DNA from: an uncultured Draconibacterium sp.
Lineage (GTDB): Bacteria; Bacteroidota; Bacteroidia; Bacteroidales; Prolixibacteraceae
Reading direction: 5' to 3'
Length of the DNA stretch: 64,000 nt
Assembly (NCBI RefSeq): GCF_913063105.1
Contig: NZ_CAJXYQ010000006.1
Location: forward strand, 1 to 64,000
Below the pieces are notes generated by a model. That model was not told the DNA's origin and ran no database searches. It worked only from the letters and a program-made list of their open reading frames with translations. Below are positions 26,299-35,139 of this stretch, in pieces (position 1 is the stretch's first letter; every line of letters begins with the position of its first letter). The translations under genes were made by a program, and so were the position numbers.

Positions 26299-26967
26299 TT
26301 ATACTTTGGTTAATAGTACACTTTCTTTTTCATTATCGGGCTCCACAAAAACCAACATAAGCATCACAACAAACAGGGTCTCCCACAACTCCCAGATTCG
26401 AAGGTCGGGAATTATCAAAACAACACCTGTGCATACCAGCATTATAACGCTATGTTTAAATTTGGGGATTTGAACACCAAATAAATCAATTAAATTTCTG
26501 AAGAAATTCCAATTTCGATACAAGAGCAGCGACAGTACGAAATAAGAGCCAAAAACAAGCACCATGCCTTGCGAAAAAATCAACTTGTTAATTTTTACTC
26601 CATTTATTTCAAGGTTGTGCAAATTTGTTTCGTTTTGTAAATTATTCTGCGTAAAAAATTCACCTGATTCGATTGAAAAAATGCGTTGCCCCCACGATAT
26701 CTCTTCACCGAAACCAAAAAAAGCACCAATAATTATCAGGAGATTTAAAAGAATCCAGTATTTATTTCGTGTGCGCCAGGTTTTTAGAAAACGTACTAAA
26801 AACAACACTGAAATTCCCAGCAGCACAAGGGCTGTAACATTTTCAAAAATGCCGTCTTCTGCAACAAATTTATGATAGAGCTCTTCGGCATAATAAAAGG
26901 TAGAAGCAGCTATTAAAACCGACATTATTATAATGTATGACACTCCTCTTAACAGTTTACTCATCAT
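26299..26967 (-). CDS. Unnamed six-helix membrane protein
   Basis: About 222 residues from the ATG at 26967 (a second ATG follows at 26964). About six membrane helices are visible. Between helices 3 and 4 lies a conserved-looking loop: GEEISWGQRIFSIESGEFF, then Asn/Glu-rich sequence with NLQNETNLHNLEING. I recall similar EISWGQR...N-Q-E-N-HN proteins near glycosyltransferases but know no function. A perfect ARG box lies at 26981-26998, upstream of the ATG. A TTG at 26997 would put the box inside the gene and is not preferred. It is flanked by two ArnT-like genes. Confidence 0.7.
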   Translation of the reverse strand: MMSKLLRGVSYIIIMSVLIAASTFYYAEELYHKFVAEDGIFENVTALVLLGISVLFLVRFLKTWRTRNKYWILLNLLIIIGAFFGFGEEISWGQRIFSIESGEFFTQNNLQNETNLHNLEINGVKINKLIFSQGMVLVFGSYFVLSLLLYRNWNFFRNLIDLFGVQIPKFKHSVIMLVCTGVVLIIPDLRIWELWETLFVVMLMLVFVEPDNEKESVLLTKV

Positions 26968-26980
26968 AATCCTATTGTTT

Positions 26981-26998
26981 AGTGAATATTTATTCAAT
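26981..26998. promoter_or_regulatory. ARG box, perfect consensus match
   Basis: AGTGAATATTTATTCAAT fits WNTGAATWWWWATTCANW at every position and shares the 16-mer TGAATATTTATTCAAT with the argR operator. It lies 13 bases upstream of the ATG of the unnamed membrane protein. A rough estimate for this base composition is well under 0.1 chance matches per window. Confidence 0.6.
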
Positions 26999-27041
26999 TA
27001 AAGAAACTAGCTGCAACTACAAAAGCTACAGAAACAACGCA

Positions 27042-27049
27042 CAAAAATA
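27042..27049 (-). promoter_or_regulatory. Putative -7 element upstream of the membrane protein
   Basis: Minus-strand TATTTTTG matches TAnnTTTG. A start near 27035 would place the ARG box about 40-55 bases inside the leader. No clear -33 element. Confidence 0.35.
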
Positions 27050-27060
27050 ATAAAAGATAA

Positions 27061-28707
27061 CTATTTACGAGGTTTGCCAATCAAGTACTTCTTTCCATTC
27101 TTTTTCGCATCAGTAATAAGTTTCACCAATTTACCCGGAAATTTATTTACAGGAACTGCTGCAAGTGTTTCAGAGCCGGGATAAATATCATACCCACTTA
27201 AATCGAGTAGATGCCTTTCATTTTCCTTAAAAGCGATCAGGTGGTTTGGATTTGCAGGCATGATATAAACCGAATCCATGCTAACAATATTGAGCGCCCC
27301 TCCGCTCTGCACCCTAACATTAGCCGGAATTCCAATATGACCGTAAACATAAACCGGATCATTTTTTTCTTCAAGTAAATTTGAGATTGAAACAACTAAC
27401 TGTTTGGCGGGCACAGGCATTAGCACACTGCTTAGCAATACATGACCACTAAAATAAATCATCATAATCAGGTTGGCTATTATTACTTCGGCTCGAATAT
27501 TTTTTATTAGGCCCAGAAAATAACAAAGATTCACAAGCGCAATTACAAGCAATAAAACAAACCATAATATATTAAAGGAAATAAAAACCTGATAACCTAA
27601 AGCCAGCAGCAATGCCACTAAATTTATACCGCCAAAAACCGCTAACACTGCCTTTCTTGCCCGAACAACACTGTTGTCAATTAAATAAGCAAGTGCCATT
27701 GCAATTAAAGGAATACCCGGCAAAATATACCTGTCGTAAAATTTAAAAACCGAGGCGGCCATCACAACAATTAACAATATCCAGCCTAATATAAATCCAA
27801 GAATTGCTTTATCCTGCCTACCTGATGCAGCAACAACTGCCCGCACTTTTTTGGGCTTTAAAACCACCATCAACACCCAGGGAACAAAAAACAGCACCAG
27901 GTTTACAATCCCAAGCATGCCATTCCCGAATACCTGTGCAAATTTTGACGACACCCGTTCCCCAACCTGATCGGCAAAAAAGACATCAAGATAAGCAGAG
28001 CCATGTAGCACGTACATGATAATAAACCAACTCAAAGCTACCACAAGCGAAACAACAATTGGCAGCGGCTTTAACAATTTACCAGGCCCAACACGCCGCC
28101 ACGGATTAACAGCCAAAAACAACATACTTAATCCGGCAAATGCTGCCGCCGGAATTCCTTTGGTTTCAAAAGCCAATGCTGCCCCCAAATATGCCATCCA
28201 ATAAAAACGCCGGGCAGGCTTGTCGCTTACCATTATTTCAATGAAACCCCAGGCACTTACCGTTAAAAAGGTGACAAGCAATATATCCGGAATTGTTCTG
28301 CTGGCGCTCATCAAAACCAAAGGATTCGATGCTACAATAAAGGCAGTAAGCACTGCCGTTTTTCGATTTTTAAACAACGAATAAGCCATAAAATAGCTAA
28401 TAAGCACTAACAGCGCACCTGTTAGCCAGAAAAACAAACGAGCTCCAAATGGTGAAATTCCAAAAAGTCTGAAACCACTCATTAAAACCCAGTAGGTTAT
28501 AATTGGCTTTTTAAAACGTGGCGTTTCTCCATCCGCTTGATAGGGCGTAAAACAATCCCCTTTTTCCATCATAAAAACAACGGCATCGGTATATCTTTTT
28601 TCGTCTGCATGAAAAAAAAGATAGTCCAAAGCACTTGGTGCCGAATAAAACAAAAATAAAACCGGGATAAGAATCAATATATATTTCTGAAGTTTCGAAC
28701 TGTTCAT
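27061..28707 (-). CDS. ArnT-like membrane glycosyltransferase (GT-C)
   Basis: A 548-residue polytopic transferase related in plan to the 24585 gene. After helix 1 the signature ADEKRYTDAVVFMMEKGDCF supplies the Asp/Glu pair expected for the catalytic site, followed by RFKKPIITYW. About eleven membrane helices precede a short soluble C-terminal part ending in a Lys-rich tail. It heads the three-gene run and is divergent from argH with 223 bases between starts. The sugar donor is presumably polyprenyl-linked. The acceptor is unknown. Confidence 0.85.
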   Translation of the reverse strand: MNSSKLQKYILILIPVLFLFYSAPSALDYLFFHADEKRYTDAVVFMMEKGDCFTPYQADGETPRFKKPIITYWVLMSGFRLFGISPFGARLFFWLTGALLVLISYFMAYSLFKNRKTAVLTAFIVASNPLVLMSASRTIPDILLVTFLTVSAWGFIEIMVSDKPARRFYWMAYLGAALAFETKGIPAAAFAGLSMLFLAVNPWRRVGPGKLLKPLPIVVSLVVALSWFIIMYVLHGSAYLDVFFADQVGERVSSKFAQVFGNGMLGIVNLVLFFVPWVLMVVLKPKKVRAVVAASGRQDKAILGFILGWILLIVVMAASVFKFYDRYILPGIPLIAMALAYLIDNSVVRARKAVLAVFGGINLVALLLALGYQVFISFNILWFVLLLVIALVNLCYFLGLIKNIRAEVIIANLIMMIYFSGHVLLSSVLMPVPAKQLVVSISNLLEEKNDPVYVYGHIGIPANVRVQSGGALNIVSMDSVYIMPANPNHLIAFKENERHLLDLSGYDIYPGSETLAAVPVNKFPGKLVKLITDAKKNGKKYLIGKPRK

Positions 28708-28824
28708 TTTATCTATTGTATAAGACCTAAAAACTGGTTACTTACTATTGTATTGAAAAACGCTGTGCAAAAATCGTTATTTTTTTAATAACACGAAAGC
28801 TCCGATCAACAAAGCCCGGCTCTC

Positions 28825-28848
28825 ATTTCAATTGAAATCATATCTTTG
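28825..28848 (+). promoter_or_regulatory. Putative argH promoter with palindrome
   Basis: TATCTTTG (28841-28848) matches TAnnTTTG. Directly upstream is the perfect 14-base palindrome ATTTCAATTGAAAT (28825-28838), in operator position. It is not an ARG box. Confidence 0.5.
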
Positions 28849-28860
28849 CCTTTTTAAAAC

Positions 28861-28915
28861 AGACGAAACAAGCAAACGATGTCGGGAATTGTGCTTCAAG
28901 GTATCGTTTCCGTCT
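28861..28915 (+). promoter_or_regulatory. Structured argH leader
   Basis: AGACG (28861-28865) pairs with CGTCT (28911-28915), and AAACGAT (28874-28880) with ATCGTTT (28903-28909), leaving an 8-base bulge and a 22-base loop. With a start near 28855, nearly the whole leader is this hairpin. No U tract follows, so a role in translation or stability is more likely than termination. Confidence 0.45.
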
Positions 28916-28930
28916 TCCAACTCATAAAAA

Positions 28931-30262
28931 ATGAAACTCTGGGATAAAGGAACACCTGTAAACAAGGCAATCGAAGAATTTACTGTTGGCAAAGACCGCG
29001 AGCTGGATTTATACCTGGCAACGCACGATATTTTAGGATCGATGGCACATGTTACCATGCTCGAATCGGTTGGCCTTATTGAAAAAGATGAACTACCCGC
29101 ATTACTGGCAGAACTTAAAAACCTATACAAAATAGCCGAAGACGGAGATTTCAGCATCGACGAAGGAGTGGAAGATGTGCACTCGCAGGTCGAATTTTTA
29201 CTTACGGAAAAACTGGGTGATCTGGGCAAAAAAATACATAGCGGGCGCTCGCGCAACGACCAGGTTTTGCTCGACCTCAAGCTTTTTACCCGCGACGCGA
29301 TTCGCGAAATTGCAGAAACAACAGCCTTGCTTATCGACGTTTTATTAGCGCGTGCAGCCGAAACTAAAGATATTTTAATGCCGGGCTATACCCACCTTCA
29401 GGTAGCCATGCCATCGTCGTTCGGTCTCTGGTTTAGCGCCTACGCCGAAAGCTTATCCGACGACCTGGAGATTTTGCAGTCTGCATACAAAATCACCAAC
29501 CAGAATCCATTGGGCTCAGCAGCCGGCTATGGCTCATCATTTCCACTAAACAGGCAACTAACAACACACCTGCTGGGTTTCGAAAACATGAATTACAACG
29601 TAGTGTATGCACAAATGGGAAGAGGCAAGGTGGAAAAAATTGTTTCATTCGCCTTAGCTAACCTGGCAGCAACACTTTCAAAGCTGGCCTACGACGTATG
29701 TTTATTCATGAGCCAGAACTTTAATTTTGTAAGCCTGCCAACCGCATTTACTACAGGCTCGAGCATTATGCCGCACAAAAAAAATCCCGATGTATTTGAA
29801 CTAACACGCGCACGCTGCAATAAACTTCAGGGGGTTCCGGCACAAATTGGTTTAATAATTAATAATTTACCAAGTGGCTATTTCCGCGACCTTCAGATGG
29901 TAAAAGAGGTTTTTCTGCCTTCTTTTAAAGAAATGAACGACTGCCTGAACATTGTAAATCTGGCAATCGATAAAATGGAAGTCAACAATACCATTTTAAA
30001 CGACAATAAATACGACTATCTGTTTAGTGTGGAAGAAGTGAACAAGCTTGTTCTTCAGGGCATCCCTTTTCGTGAAGCCTATAAACAAATTGGCGAACAA
30101 ATTGAAAACGGCAACTTTTCGCCGGAAAAGAGCGTAAACCATAGCCACGAAGGGAGCATCGGGAATTTATGTCTGGATAGTATTACGAAAAAGAAAGAAA
30201 AAATCATGGACAAATTTCTATTTAACAAAATAGATGAAGCCAAAAGTTCCTTACTGAACTAA
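28931..30262 (+). CDS. argH: Argininosuccinate lyase
   Basis: Splits argininosuccinate into arginine and fumarate, the last arginine step. A 443-residue fumarase/aspartase superfamily enzyme. HSGRSRNDQ lies at 103-111. The superfamily signature GSSIMPHKKNP (276-286) contains the catalytic serine loop. It stands 11 kb away from the main arg block, behind the glycosyltransferase genes, with its own promoter and a structured leader. gltB follows after a separate promoter. Confidence 0.96.
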   Translation: MKLWDKGTPVNKAIEEFTVGKDRELDLYLATHDILGSMAHVTMLESVGLIEKDELPALLAELKNLYKIAEDGDFSIDEGVEDVHSQVEFLLTEKLGDLGKKIHSGRSRNDQVLLDLKLFTRDAIREIAETTALLIDVLLARAAETKDILMPGYTHLQVAMPSSFGLWFSAYAESLSDDLEILQSAYKITNQNPLGSAAGYGSSFPLNRQLTTHLLGFENMNYNVVYAQMGRGKVEKIVSFALANLAATLSKLAYDVCLFMSQNFNFVSLPTAFTTGSSIMPHKKNPDVFELTRARCNKLQGVPAQIGLIINNLPSGYFRDLQMVKEVFLPSFKEMNDCLNIVNLAIDKMEVNNTILNDNKYDYLFSVEEVNKLVLQGIPFREAYKQIGEQIENGNFSPEKSVNHSHEGSIGNLCLDSITKKKEKIMDKFLFNKIDEAKSSLLN

Positions 30263-30389
30263 AACGCCAAGTTGCTGAAAATGTGACAAATGTCACGTTT
30301 TTCAAAACACAGGCAGTTAAAGACTGCTTTTTCGATCATTTTCTCAAGGTTAATTGTATGTTATTAAACACAATTTGCCCATATCAGGA

Positions 30390-30420
30390 TTGCGAATACA
30401 CACCCGTTTGTTTATTTTTG
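30390..30420 (+). promoter_or_regulatory. Putative gltBD promoter
   Basis: TTG (30390-30392), 20 bases, TATTTTTG (30413-30420): a good Bacteroidota promoter. A start near 30427 gives a leader of about 100 bases containing weak hairpins GTAAG/CTTAC (30431-30456) and CAGCA/TGCTG (30481-30494). Confidence 0.65.
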
Positions 30421-30526
30421 ATTTCACTTCGTAAGTAAAATATGGTTTTCGCTTACAGTTTTGCAGCAAGTTGGTAACGACAGCACCAATGCTGCTTTAG
30501 TGCGAATTTTAAAGAGAAAGGAAAAT

Positions 30527-33500
30527 ATGATGCAGACAAAAAAACCTGTAGCAAAGGGATTGTACCGCCCCGAATTTGAACACGGGAGTTGTGGTATCGG
30601 GTTTGTTGCAAACCTGAAGGGCCGAAAAAAGCACAGCGTAATATCTGATGCTTTATCAATGTTGGCTCGAATGGAACATCGCGGGGGTACCGGGTTTGAT
30701 ATTAAAAGTGGCGACGGTGCAGGGATATTATCGCAAATTCCACACGAACTTTTTATGGAAGAATGCCCAAAAGAAGGCATAAAACTTCCGCAGTTTGGCG
30801 AATATGGAGTGGCGATGATCTTTTTCCCAAAAGAAGATCGAAAACGTTCAGAATGTAAAGACATTATTACCAGAAACCTAAAGAAGTTTAACCTTCCATA
30901 TCTGGGTTATCGAAAAGTACCTGTTGACAACTCAGACCTTGGTCGCGATTCGTTGGCAACCGAGCCGTACGCACAACAGCTTTTTATCGGCAAACCCGAT
31001 GGAATGAGTCTTGAGGAATTTGACCGCAAGCTTTTTGTATTCAGAAAATACACCGAACGCCTTGCTCGCGAGTCGGTTAGCGGCTTGGGTTACGATGGGC
31101 TCAACATCATTTCTTGTTCGTATAAAACCATTATTTACAAAGGTCAGTTAACAACCGAACAAGTTTCGCTCTACTTTAAAGACCTCACCAACCCATTGGC
31201 AGTAAGCGCAATTGCACTTGTTCACTCGCGCTTTTCAACCAACACTTTCCCTTCGTGGAAATTAGCACAGCCTTTCCGCTTTATCGCACACAACGGTGAA
31301 ATTAATACCAACAAGGGAAATATAAACTGGATGCGGGCGCGTGAAGTACTGCTGGAGTGCTCGGCATTTACCCGCGAAGAGCTGGAAATGATTTTCCCAA
31401 TTTGCGACCTGAGAGATTCTGACAGTGCCAACCTTGACATGGCCATTGAAATGTTGGTATTAAGCGGACGCTCGTTACCGCATGTAATGATGATGCTAAT
31501 ACCTGAAGCCTGGCAAAATGCACCGGATATGGATCCGAAAAAGAAAGAATTTTATGAATTCTATTCGGCCATGATGGAACCATGGGATGGTCCTGCATCC
31601 GTATGTTTTACTGATGGTGTTTTAGTAGGGGCAACACTCGACCGAAACGGTTTACGCCCATCGCGTTATTGCCTTACCGACGATGATACACTAATAATGG
31701 CATCGGAAACCGGAGCAATTGATGTTCCTCACGACCAGGTGGTTATTCGTGGACGTTTGCAACCCGGAAAAATGTTTGTTGCCGATTTAGAGCAGGGACG
31801 CATTATTTCGGACGAAGAAGTTAAAGCTGAAATCTGTTCAGGCCAACCCTACGGCGAATGGGTAAAAGACAATATGACTTATCTGGATGATCTTCCATCA
31901 ATTCCTGATTTGGAACTAAAAGATCCGGATACAAAAACACTTTTTAAACGCCAGAAAGCCTTTGGTTTTACGCACGAAGATCTTGAAGTAATTTTAAAAC
32001 CAATGGCAGCAAACGGTGGCGAAGCCCTGGGCTCAATGGGTGCCGACAATCCCCTGGCCGTGCTTTCTGACCGCCCAATTCATTTAGCTCACTACTTTAA
32101 GCAGTTGTTTGCACAGGTTACCAATCCACCAATCGACCCCATCAGGGAGCGTATTGTGATGGACCTGAGAACCTATGTGGGTGGTTTTAAAAATATTTTG
32201 ACTGAATCGCCGGAACATTGCCGACGTATTGCCATTCCTCAGCCTGTGCTTACCAACGAACAATTGGTAAAACTGGCTTATGTGGATCATACACATTTCC
32301 AAACTAAAAAAATCAGTATTGTTTTCCATGCCAACGGAAAAGAAGGAACTTTAGAAAACAAACTGGAGCGTTTGTGCCAGTATGTTGAAGATGCGATTGA
32401 CGAAGCTTATTCAATCATTCTGCTTTCCGACTTTGCCATTAGCACCGACCATGCACCAATTCCGTCATTACTAGCAGCATCCGCCGTTCACCACCACTTA
32501 ATTCGTGTGGGTAAGCGAGGAAAAGCCGACATTATTATGGAAGCTGGAGATGTTCGCGAAGTGCATCATTTTGCCACATTACTGGGCTATGGAGTCTCTG
32601 CAGTAAATCCATATATGGCCATCGACACCATTAAGCACATGGCAACTGATGGAAAACTTGGTGATTTATCGAAAGAACAAGCGATTCAGAATTATGTGAA
32701 AGCCATCGGTAGTGGCCTCCTGAAAGTATTCTCTAAAATGGGAATTTCTACGCTGGCCTCGTACCAGGGCGCACAAATTTTTGAAGCAGTTGGATTAAAG
32801 CAGGAAGTAATTGACAAATACTTTACCGGAACAGTAAGTCGTGTTGAAGGCTTAAGCCTTGATGACATCGCAAAAGAGGCAATGATGCGCCACCGGCAAG
32901 GATTCCCAACGCGCCAGGGCGGAGCCAAAGTTCTGGAGCCGGGAGGAGAATACCACTGGCGAAAAGATGGCGAACGCCATTTATTAAGTCCTGAGGCAAT
33001 ACAACTAATTCAGGAAGCCACAAGAAAAAAAGATTACGAGAAATACAAAAAATATTGCACCGTAGTTGACGAGCAGGCTGAAGCAGCGTTTACCCTGCGC
33101 GGACTGATGGACTTTACATCAGAACGAAAGCCTATTTCGATTGACGAAGTAGAACCGGCAGAAAGTATACTTACCCGCTTTGCCACAGGTGCGATGTCGT
33201 TTGGTTCTATCTCGTGGGAAGCACATACAACATTAGCCATTGCAATGAATCGCATTGGCTCCAAGTCGAACTCGGGTGAAGGAGGTGAAGACCCCGTGCG
33301 TTACACTAAATTACCCAATGGCGACGACATGTGTTCTGCAACCAAACAAATTGCATCCGGACGTTTCGGCGTTAACAGCTACTACCTGAGCATGGCAAAA
33401 GAGCTTCAAATTAAAATGGCTCAGGGTGCAAAACCAGGAGAAGGCGGTCACCTTCCGGGACATAAAGTAAACGGATGGATCGGACGCACTCGTAACTCAA

Positions 33501-35119
33501 CTCCCGGAGTAGGCCTTATTTCGCCTCCTCCACACCACGATATTTATTCGATTGAAGATTTGGCACAGCTGATCTTCGACCTGAAAAACAGTAACCGTGA
33601 TGCACGCATCAATGTGAAGCTGGTTTCTGAAACAGGTGTAGGTACTGTTGCCACCGGTGTTTGTAAAGCCAAAGCCGATGCAGTTCTAATTTCGGGATTT
33701 GATGGCGGAACCGGAGCATCTCCTATTAGCTCGATAAAACACGCAGGTTTACCTTGGGAGCTGGGCTTATCGGAAACACACCAAACCCTGGTGCGTAACC
33801 GTTTGCGTAACCGTATCGTTGTGCAGGCCGACGGACAAATGAAAACCTCGCGAGATTTGGCTATAGCTACCCTGCTGGGTGCTGAAGAATGGGGTGTTGC
33901 AACTATGGCTCTTGTGGTTGAAGGTTGTATAATGATGCGTAAATGCCACAGTAATACCTGCCCTGTGGGTGTGGCAACACAAAATGAGCGATTACGCGGT
34001 AAATTCAAAGGAAATCCGGACCATGTGGTAAATTATTTCGAATTCCTTGTTGAAGGACTTCGTGAAATTATGGCCGAGCTTGGTTTCCGTACCATTAACG
34101 AAATGGTTGGACAATCGCAATGCCTGAAATTTAAAGAAGATATTGACCACTGGAAATATAAAGGTCTTGACCTTAGCCCAATTCTATACAAAGAAACCGC
34201 AGGCGAAGAAGAAGGTCTTTACTGCAGCAAAGCACAAAACCACCAGATGGAAGAAATTCTGGATTGGAAATTTGTGGAAACAGCAGAAAAAGCGATCAAA
34301 AATGGGGAGAAAGTAGCGGCTGAATTTGAAATTAAAAACATTAACCGAAGCGTTGGAACAGTGCTGTCGCACGAGGTATCTAAAGTATACAAAGGCGAAG
34401 GACTTCCTGACGGAACCATTCATTTTAAATTGAAAGGCTCGGCCGGACAGTCGTTTGGTGCATTTGTTTGCAAAGGAATTGAGCTGGAAGTAGAAGGCGA
34501 TGCCAACGACTATTTCGGAAAAGGACTGTCAGGCGGACACCTTTCAATCTATCCGGCTAAAAACGTGCAGTTTATTCCGGAACAAAACATTATTGTTGGA
34601 AACGTAAGTTTCTATGGCGCAACTGGCGGCGAAGCATACATTCGCGGAGTTGCCGGCGAACGCTTCTGTGTACGTAACTCTGGAGCAAAAGTGGTTGTTG
34701 AAGGAATTGGCGACCATGGCTGTGAGTACATGACCGGTGGGACAACAGTTGTACTGGGTAAAACAGGTCGCAACTTTGGTGCAGGTATGTCGGGAGGTAT
34801 TGCATATGTACTTGATATCGATGGAACTTTCCCTGGCCTTTGCAATATGGGAATGATCGGACTTGAGAAAGTTACGGATAAACAAGAACAGGAAGAACTA
34901 AAAGCAATGGTTGCTAAACACCTGGAAAAAACCGGATCAACTGTTGCCGAGTATGTTCTTGCCGATTGGGAAGAAACAGTAGGCAAATTTGTAAAAGTAA
35001 TTCCAACTGATTACAAACGCATGCTGAACTACATTGAAGAAGCCCGTAACACGGGTAAATACGACAAAGAGTCTGATATTATTGATGCTGCATTTGATAT
35101 GCATCTGGCCAACTTGTAA
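30527..35119 (+). CDS. gltB: Glutamate synthase large subunit
   Basis: Transfers the amide of glutamine to 2-oxoglutarate, with electrons from GltD, giving two glutamates. About 1530 residues from the ATG at 30527 (or 30530); an upstream TTG at 30461 lies in the leader and is rejected. A short propeptide ends before Cys22 (HGSCGIGF), the nucleophile of the class II glutaminase domain. Then come the central domain, the FMN barrel (with GEGGEDPVRY), the 3Fe-4S cluster motif in CIMMRKCHSNTCPVG, and the C-terminal beta-helix. It links ammonium uptake and arginine synthesis by supplying glutamate. Confidence 0.97.
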   Translation: MMQTKKPVAKGLYRPEFEHGSCGIGFVANLKGRKKHSVISDALSMLARMEHRGGTGFDIKSGDGAGILSQIPHELFMEECPKEGIKLPQFGEYGVAMIFFPKEDRKRSECKDIITRNLKKFNLPYLGYRKVPVDNSDLGRDSLATEPYAQQLFIGKPDGMSLEEFDRKLFVFRKYTERLARESVSGLGYDGLNIISCSYKTIIYKGQLTTEQVSLYFKDLTNPLAVSAIALVHSRFSTNTFPSWKLAQPFRFIAHNGEINTNKGNINWMRAREVLLECSAFTREELEMIFPICDLRDSDSANLDMAIEMLVLSGRSLPHVMMMLIPEAWQNAPDMDPKKKEFYEFYSAMMEPWDGPASVCFTDGVLVGATLDRNGLRPSRYCLTDDDTLIMASETGAIDVPHDQVVIRGRLQPGKMFVADLEQGRIISDEEVKAEICSGQPYGEWVKDNMTYLDDLPSIPDLELKDPDTKTLFKRQKAFGFTHEDLEVILKPMAANGGEALGSMGADNPLAVLSDRPIHLAHYFKQLFAQVTNPPIDPIRERIVMDLRTYVGGFKNILTESPEHCRRIAIPQPVLTNEQLVKLAYVDHTHFQTKKISIVFHANGKEGTLENKLERLCQYVEDAIDEAYSIILLSDFAISTDHAPIPSLLAASAVHHHLIRVGKRGKADIIMEAGDVREVHHFATLLGYGVSAVNPYMAIDTIKHMATDGKLGDLSKEQAIQNYVKAIGSGLLKVFSKMGISTLASYQGAQIFEAVGLKQEVIDKYFTGTVSRVEGLSLDDIAKEAMMRHRQGFPTRQGGAKVLEPGGEYHWRKDGERHLLSPEAIQLIQEATRKKDYEKYKKYCTVVDEQAEAAFTLRGLMDFTSERKPISIDEVEPAESILTRFATGAMSFGSISWEAHTTLAIAMNRIGSKSNSGEGGEDPVRYTKLPNGDDMCSATKQIASGRFGVNSYYLSMAKELQIKMAQGAKPGEGGHLPGHKVNGWIGRTRNSTPGVGLISPPPHHDIYSIEDLAQLIFDLKNSNRDARINVKLVSETGVGTVATGVCKAKADAVLISGFDGGTGASPISSIKHAGLPWELGLSETHQTLVRNRLRNRIVVQADGQMKTSRDLAIATLLGAEEWGVATMALVVEGCIMMRKCHSNTCPVGVATQNERLRGKFKGNPDHVVNYFEFLVEGLREIMAELGFRTINEMVGQSQCLKFKEDIDHWKYKGLDLSPILYKETAGEEEGLYCSKAQNHQMEEILDWKFVETAEKAIKNGEKVAAEFEIKNINRSVGTVLSHEVSKVYKGEGLPDGTIHFKLKGSAGQSFGAFVCKGIELEVEGDANDYFGKGLSGGHLSIYPAKNVQFIPEQNIIVGNVSFYGATGGEAYIRGVAGERFCVRNSGAKVVVEGIGDHGCEYMTGGTTVVLGKTGRNFGAGMSGGIAYVLDIDGTFPGLCNMGMIGLEKVTDKQEQEELKAMVAKHLEKTGSTVAEYVLADWEETVGKFVKVIPTDYKRMLNYIEEARNTGKYDKESDIIDAAFDMHLANL

Positions 35120-35139
35120 TTTTTTATAGACGTTAAGAC

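Noticed and set aside
30461-30526. TTG start of gltB adding 22 residues
   Set aside because: It lies in the predicted leader, and the ATG at 30527 gives a normal propeptide before the catalytic Cys.
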